A stretch of DNA of 8,142 bases from Planctomycetaceae bacterium (GTDB taxonomy: Bacteria; Planctomycetota; Planctomycetia; Pirellulales; UBA1268): NCBI GenBank assembly GCA_030616935.1, contig JAUWWJ010000053.1:1-8142 (forward strand). Reading direction: 5' to 3'. This document shows, piece by piece, positions 6,904 through 8,142 of this stretch. The number at the start of each line of letters is the position of its first letter. The stretch's first letter is position 1. The notes beneath the pieces were generated by a model. That model had not been told where the DNA came from. It was given only the letters and a program-made list of their open reading frames with translations, and did no database searches. Both the position numbers and the translations under genes were made by a program.

Positions 6904-8142
6904 TCACATGGCTAACAGAAGCCGACCAGGGCTCTCTAGATAACCAATGACTTCTTTCAAAAATCGTGCTGCCATAGAACCATCGATCACCCGGTGATCA
7001 TAGGATATCGAAAGTGGCATCATGAGCCTCGGTTCGACGCGATCTTCATAAACAACAGGCAGTTTTCTTGATCTTCCGATCAGAAGAATAGCAACTTCTG
7101 GATAATTGATAATGGGCGTGGAGAACGTGCCACCAATTGCGCCAAGATTACTGATCGTAAACGTGCCGCCACGCAAATCTTCAACTCCATATTGGGCATT
7201 TTTCGCTTTATCAGCGGTTGTAGCAATCTCTTTTGCTATCTGCGGAATTGATTGCTTATCACAACCCCGCAATACCGGAACTACCAGACCACGAGGCGTA
7301 TCAACAGCCAACCCGATGTTGACATAATCTTTGTAGATCAGTTCGCCTTTCTCCATATCAACAGACGAATTGACACCCGGATGCTGACGCAGCGAAAGAC
7401 TGACCGCTTTCACAACAAAAGCAAGTGCCGTCAACTTCACATCTGTTTTTGCGTATTCTGCAGCACTGTCTTTTCTTAGCCGCTCAAGCTCCGTAACGTC
7501 AGCATCGTCAAAGTTTGTGAGATGAGGAATAGTGGCCATGCTGCGAACCATGTTTGTGGCGATTGTTTTTCTCATCCGTGACATTTGCTCACGATGAACC
7601 GGACCCCAATCGTCTTGCTCTCCGCCGGAACGCACTGCCCGAGAGTTCGAGCCAGCCTGACCACCAGATCGACGCACCGACGCCACAACATCCTCACGAA
7701 TGATCCGTCCCGATGGGCCACTCCCCGAGACTTGTCCAAGATCTACACCGAGTTCGCGTGCTAACCTTCGAACAGCCGGACCAGCTGGATTGACAGCTTC
7801 ACTCGCCAAGGCGTCGTTCTTGGCTTCACCATTTGTAGCCGCAACAGCGGCTGGCGTGCGTGCAACAGGCGCTGGCTGCTCCACCGACTCACTAGGTTTC
7901 ACTACGGGTGATGGTTTTTCCGGCTCGACTGATTCCTTTATCGGCTGTGGAGCTGCAGCCTGTGGAGCCGACGCACCAAGGGAAAGAAGGGCCTGCCCGA
8001 CGTTTACCGTCTCACCCTTTTTGACAAGCACTTCCTGTATCACACCACCCGGTGGACAGGGCACTTCAATAACAGCCTTGTCTGTCTCAACTTCAAGCAC
8101 TGACTGACCTGGCTCAACGACATCGCCAGCCTTCACAAGGAC
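6904..8142 (-). CDS. aceF: Dihydrolipoyl acetyltransferase, E2 of pyruvate dehydrogenase (5' end cut off)
   Basis: This E2 core transfers acetyl groups from its lipoyl arm to CoA. The frame is open through the window edge and begins in the middle of a lipoyl domain ([13 protein letters not shown]), so the GTG at 8136 is not the start. Roughly 20 N-terminal residues, and any extra lipoyl domains, lie outside. In the 412 visible residues, the lipoyl Lys is residue 22 (ETDKA). An Ala/Pro/Glu-rich linker follows to about 117, then the E1/E3-binding domain (about 118-154, [13 protein letters not shown] to REDV), a Ser/Gly-rich linker, and the catalytic core with His383 and Asp387 in SYDHRVIDG. The core reads [16 protein letters not shown] and [12 protein letters not shown], the pattern of acetyl- rather than succinyltransferases, and it differs clearly from the sucB product. 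An aceE-type E1 gene may lie just to the right. A branched-chain acyltransferase is the main alternative, less likely from the core motif. Confidence 0.88.
   Translation of the reverse strand, partial: VLVKAGDVVEPGQSVLEVETDKAVIEVPCPPGGVIQEVLVKKGETVNVGQALLSLGASAPQAAAPQPIKESVEPEKPSPVVKPSESVEQPAPVARTPAAVAATNGEAKNDALASEAVNPAGPAVRRLARELGVDLGQVSGSGPSGRIIREDVVASVRRSGGQAGSNSRAVRSGGEQDDWGPVHREQMSRMRKTIATNMVRSMATIPHLTNFDDADVTELERLRKDSAAEYAKTDVKLTALAFVVKAVSLSLRQHPGVNSSVDMEKGELIYKDYVNIGLAVDTPRGLVVPVLRGCDKQSIPQIAKEIATTADKAKNAQYGVEDLRGGTFTISNLGAIGGTFSTPIINYPEVAILLIGRSRKLPVVYEDRVEPRLMMPLSISYDHRVIDGSMAARFLKEVIGYLESPGRLLLAM

Noticed and set aside
7700..8107. Plus-strand open frame of 135 codons opposite the acetyltransferase gene
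   Set aside because: It is the antisense of an Ala/Pro/Glu-rich linker and lipoyl domain. Its Ala/Thr/Ser-rich composition is a by-product, and it has no recognised domain.
8134..8136. GTG as the start of the acetyltransferase gene
   Set aside because: The frame is open beyond it and the protein begins mid-lipoyl domain, so the real start lies outside the window.
1..8142. CRISPR array, riboswitch or intact insertion sequence
   Set aside because: No regularly spaced repeats, no recognised aptamer core and no complete transposase were seen.

Overview
The window looks like a bacterial chromosome segment. It carries a minus-strand central-carbon operon for the 2-oxoacid dehydrogenase complexes, followed by a tRNA gene and then a degraded, gene-poor stretch. 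Reading in the direction of transcription (right to left): the E2 of pyruvate dehydrogenase (aceF-like, cut by the right edge), 2-oxoglutarate dehydrogenase E1 (sucA), dihydrolipoyl succinyltransferase E2 (sucB), dihydrolipoyl dehydrogenase E3 (lpd), and tRNA-Arg(UCU). Key catalytic and cofactor residues are visible in all four proteins, and no frame is broken. The organism cannot be fixed from this window. The SucA wording and the operon mix are reminiscent of Planctomycetota-type genomes, but that is an impression, not a proof.

How the genes work together: SucA (thiamine diphosphate enzyme) decarboxylates 2-oxoglutarate and passes the succinyl group to the lipoyl arm of SucB, which makes succinyl-CoA. 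AceF does the equivalent acetyl transfer for pyruvate dehydrogenase. Lpd reoxidises the lipoyl arms and makes NADH. A single E3 placed after two different E2 genes suggests it serves both complexes. The aceF-sucA junction is tight (16 bp, GTG start for sucA). The sucA-sucB and sucB-lpd gaps are about 150 bp each and hold only weak repeats and hairpins. The promoter of the operon lies outside the window.

The left 780 bp differ. Positions 1-380 are A+T-rich (19 of 60 bases are G or C at 241-300). They hold one doubtful plus-strand ORF whose stop codon falls in the loop of a hairpin followed by six T, a plausible plus-strand terminator. Positions 576-719 read, on the plus strand, like the extreme C-terminus of a large serine recombinase, with a stop and probable frameshift just upstream. 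It is probably the relic of a mobile element lying next to the 3' end of the tRNA gene. Between relic and tRNA is a strong hairpin that pairs well only as minus-strand RNA, likely the end of the tRNA/operon transcript.

I found no CRISPR array, riboswitch, intact insertion sequence or obviously new system. The main points worth a second look are the recombinase relic at tRNA-Arg, the two terminator-like hairpins, and the mixed PDH/OGDH operon.
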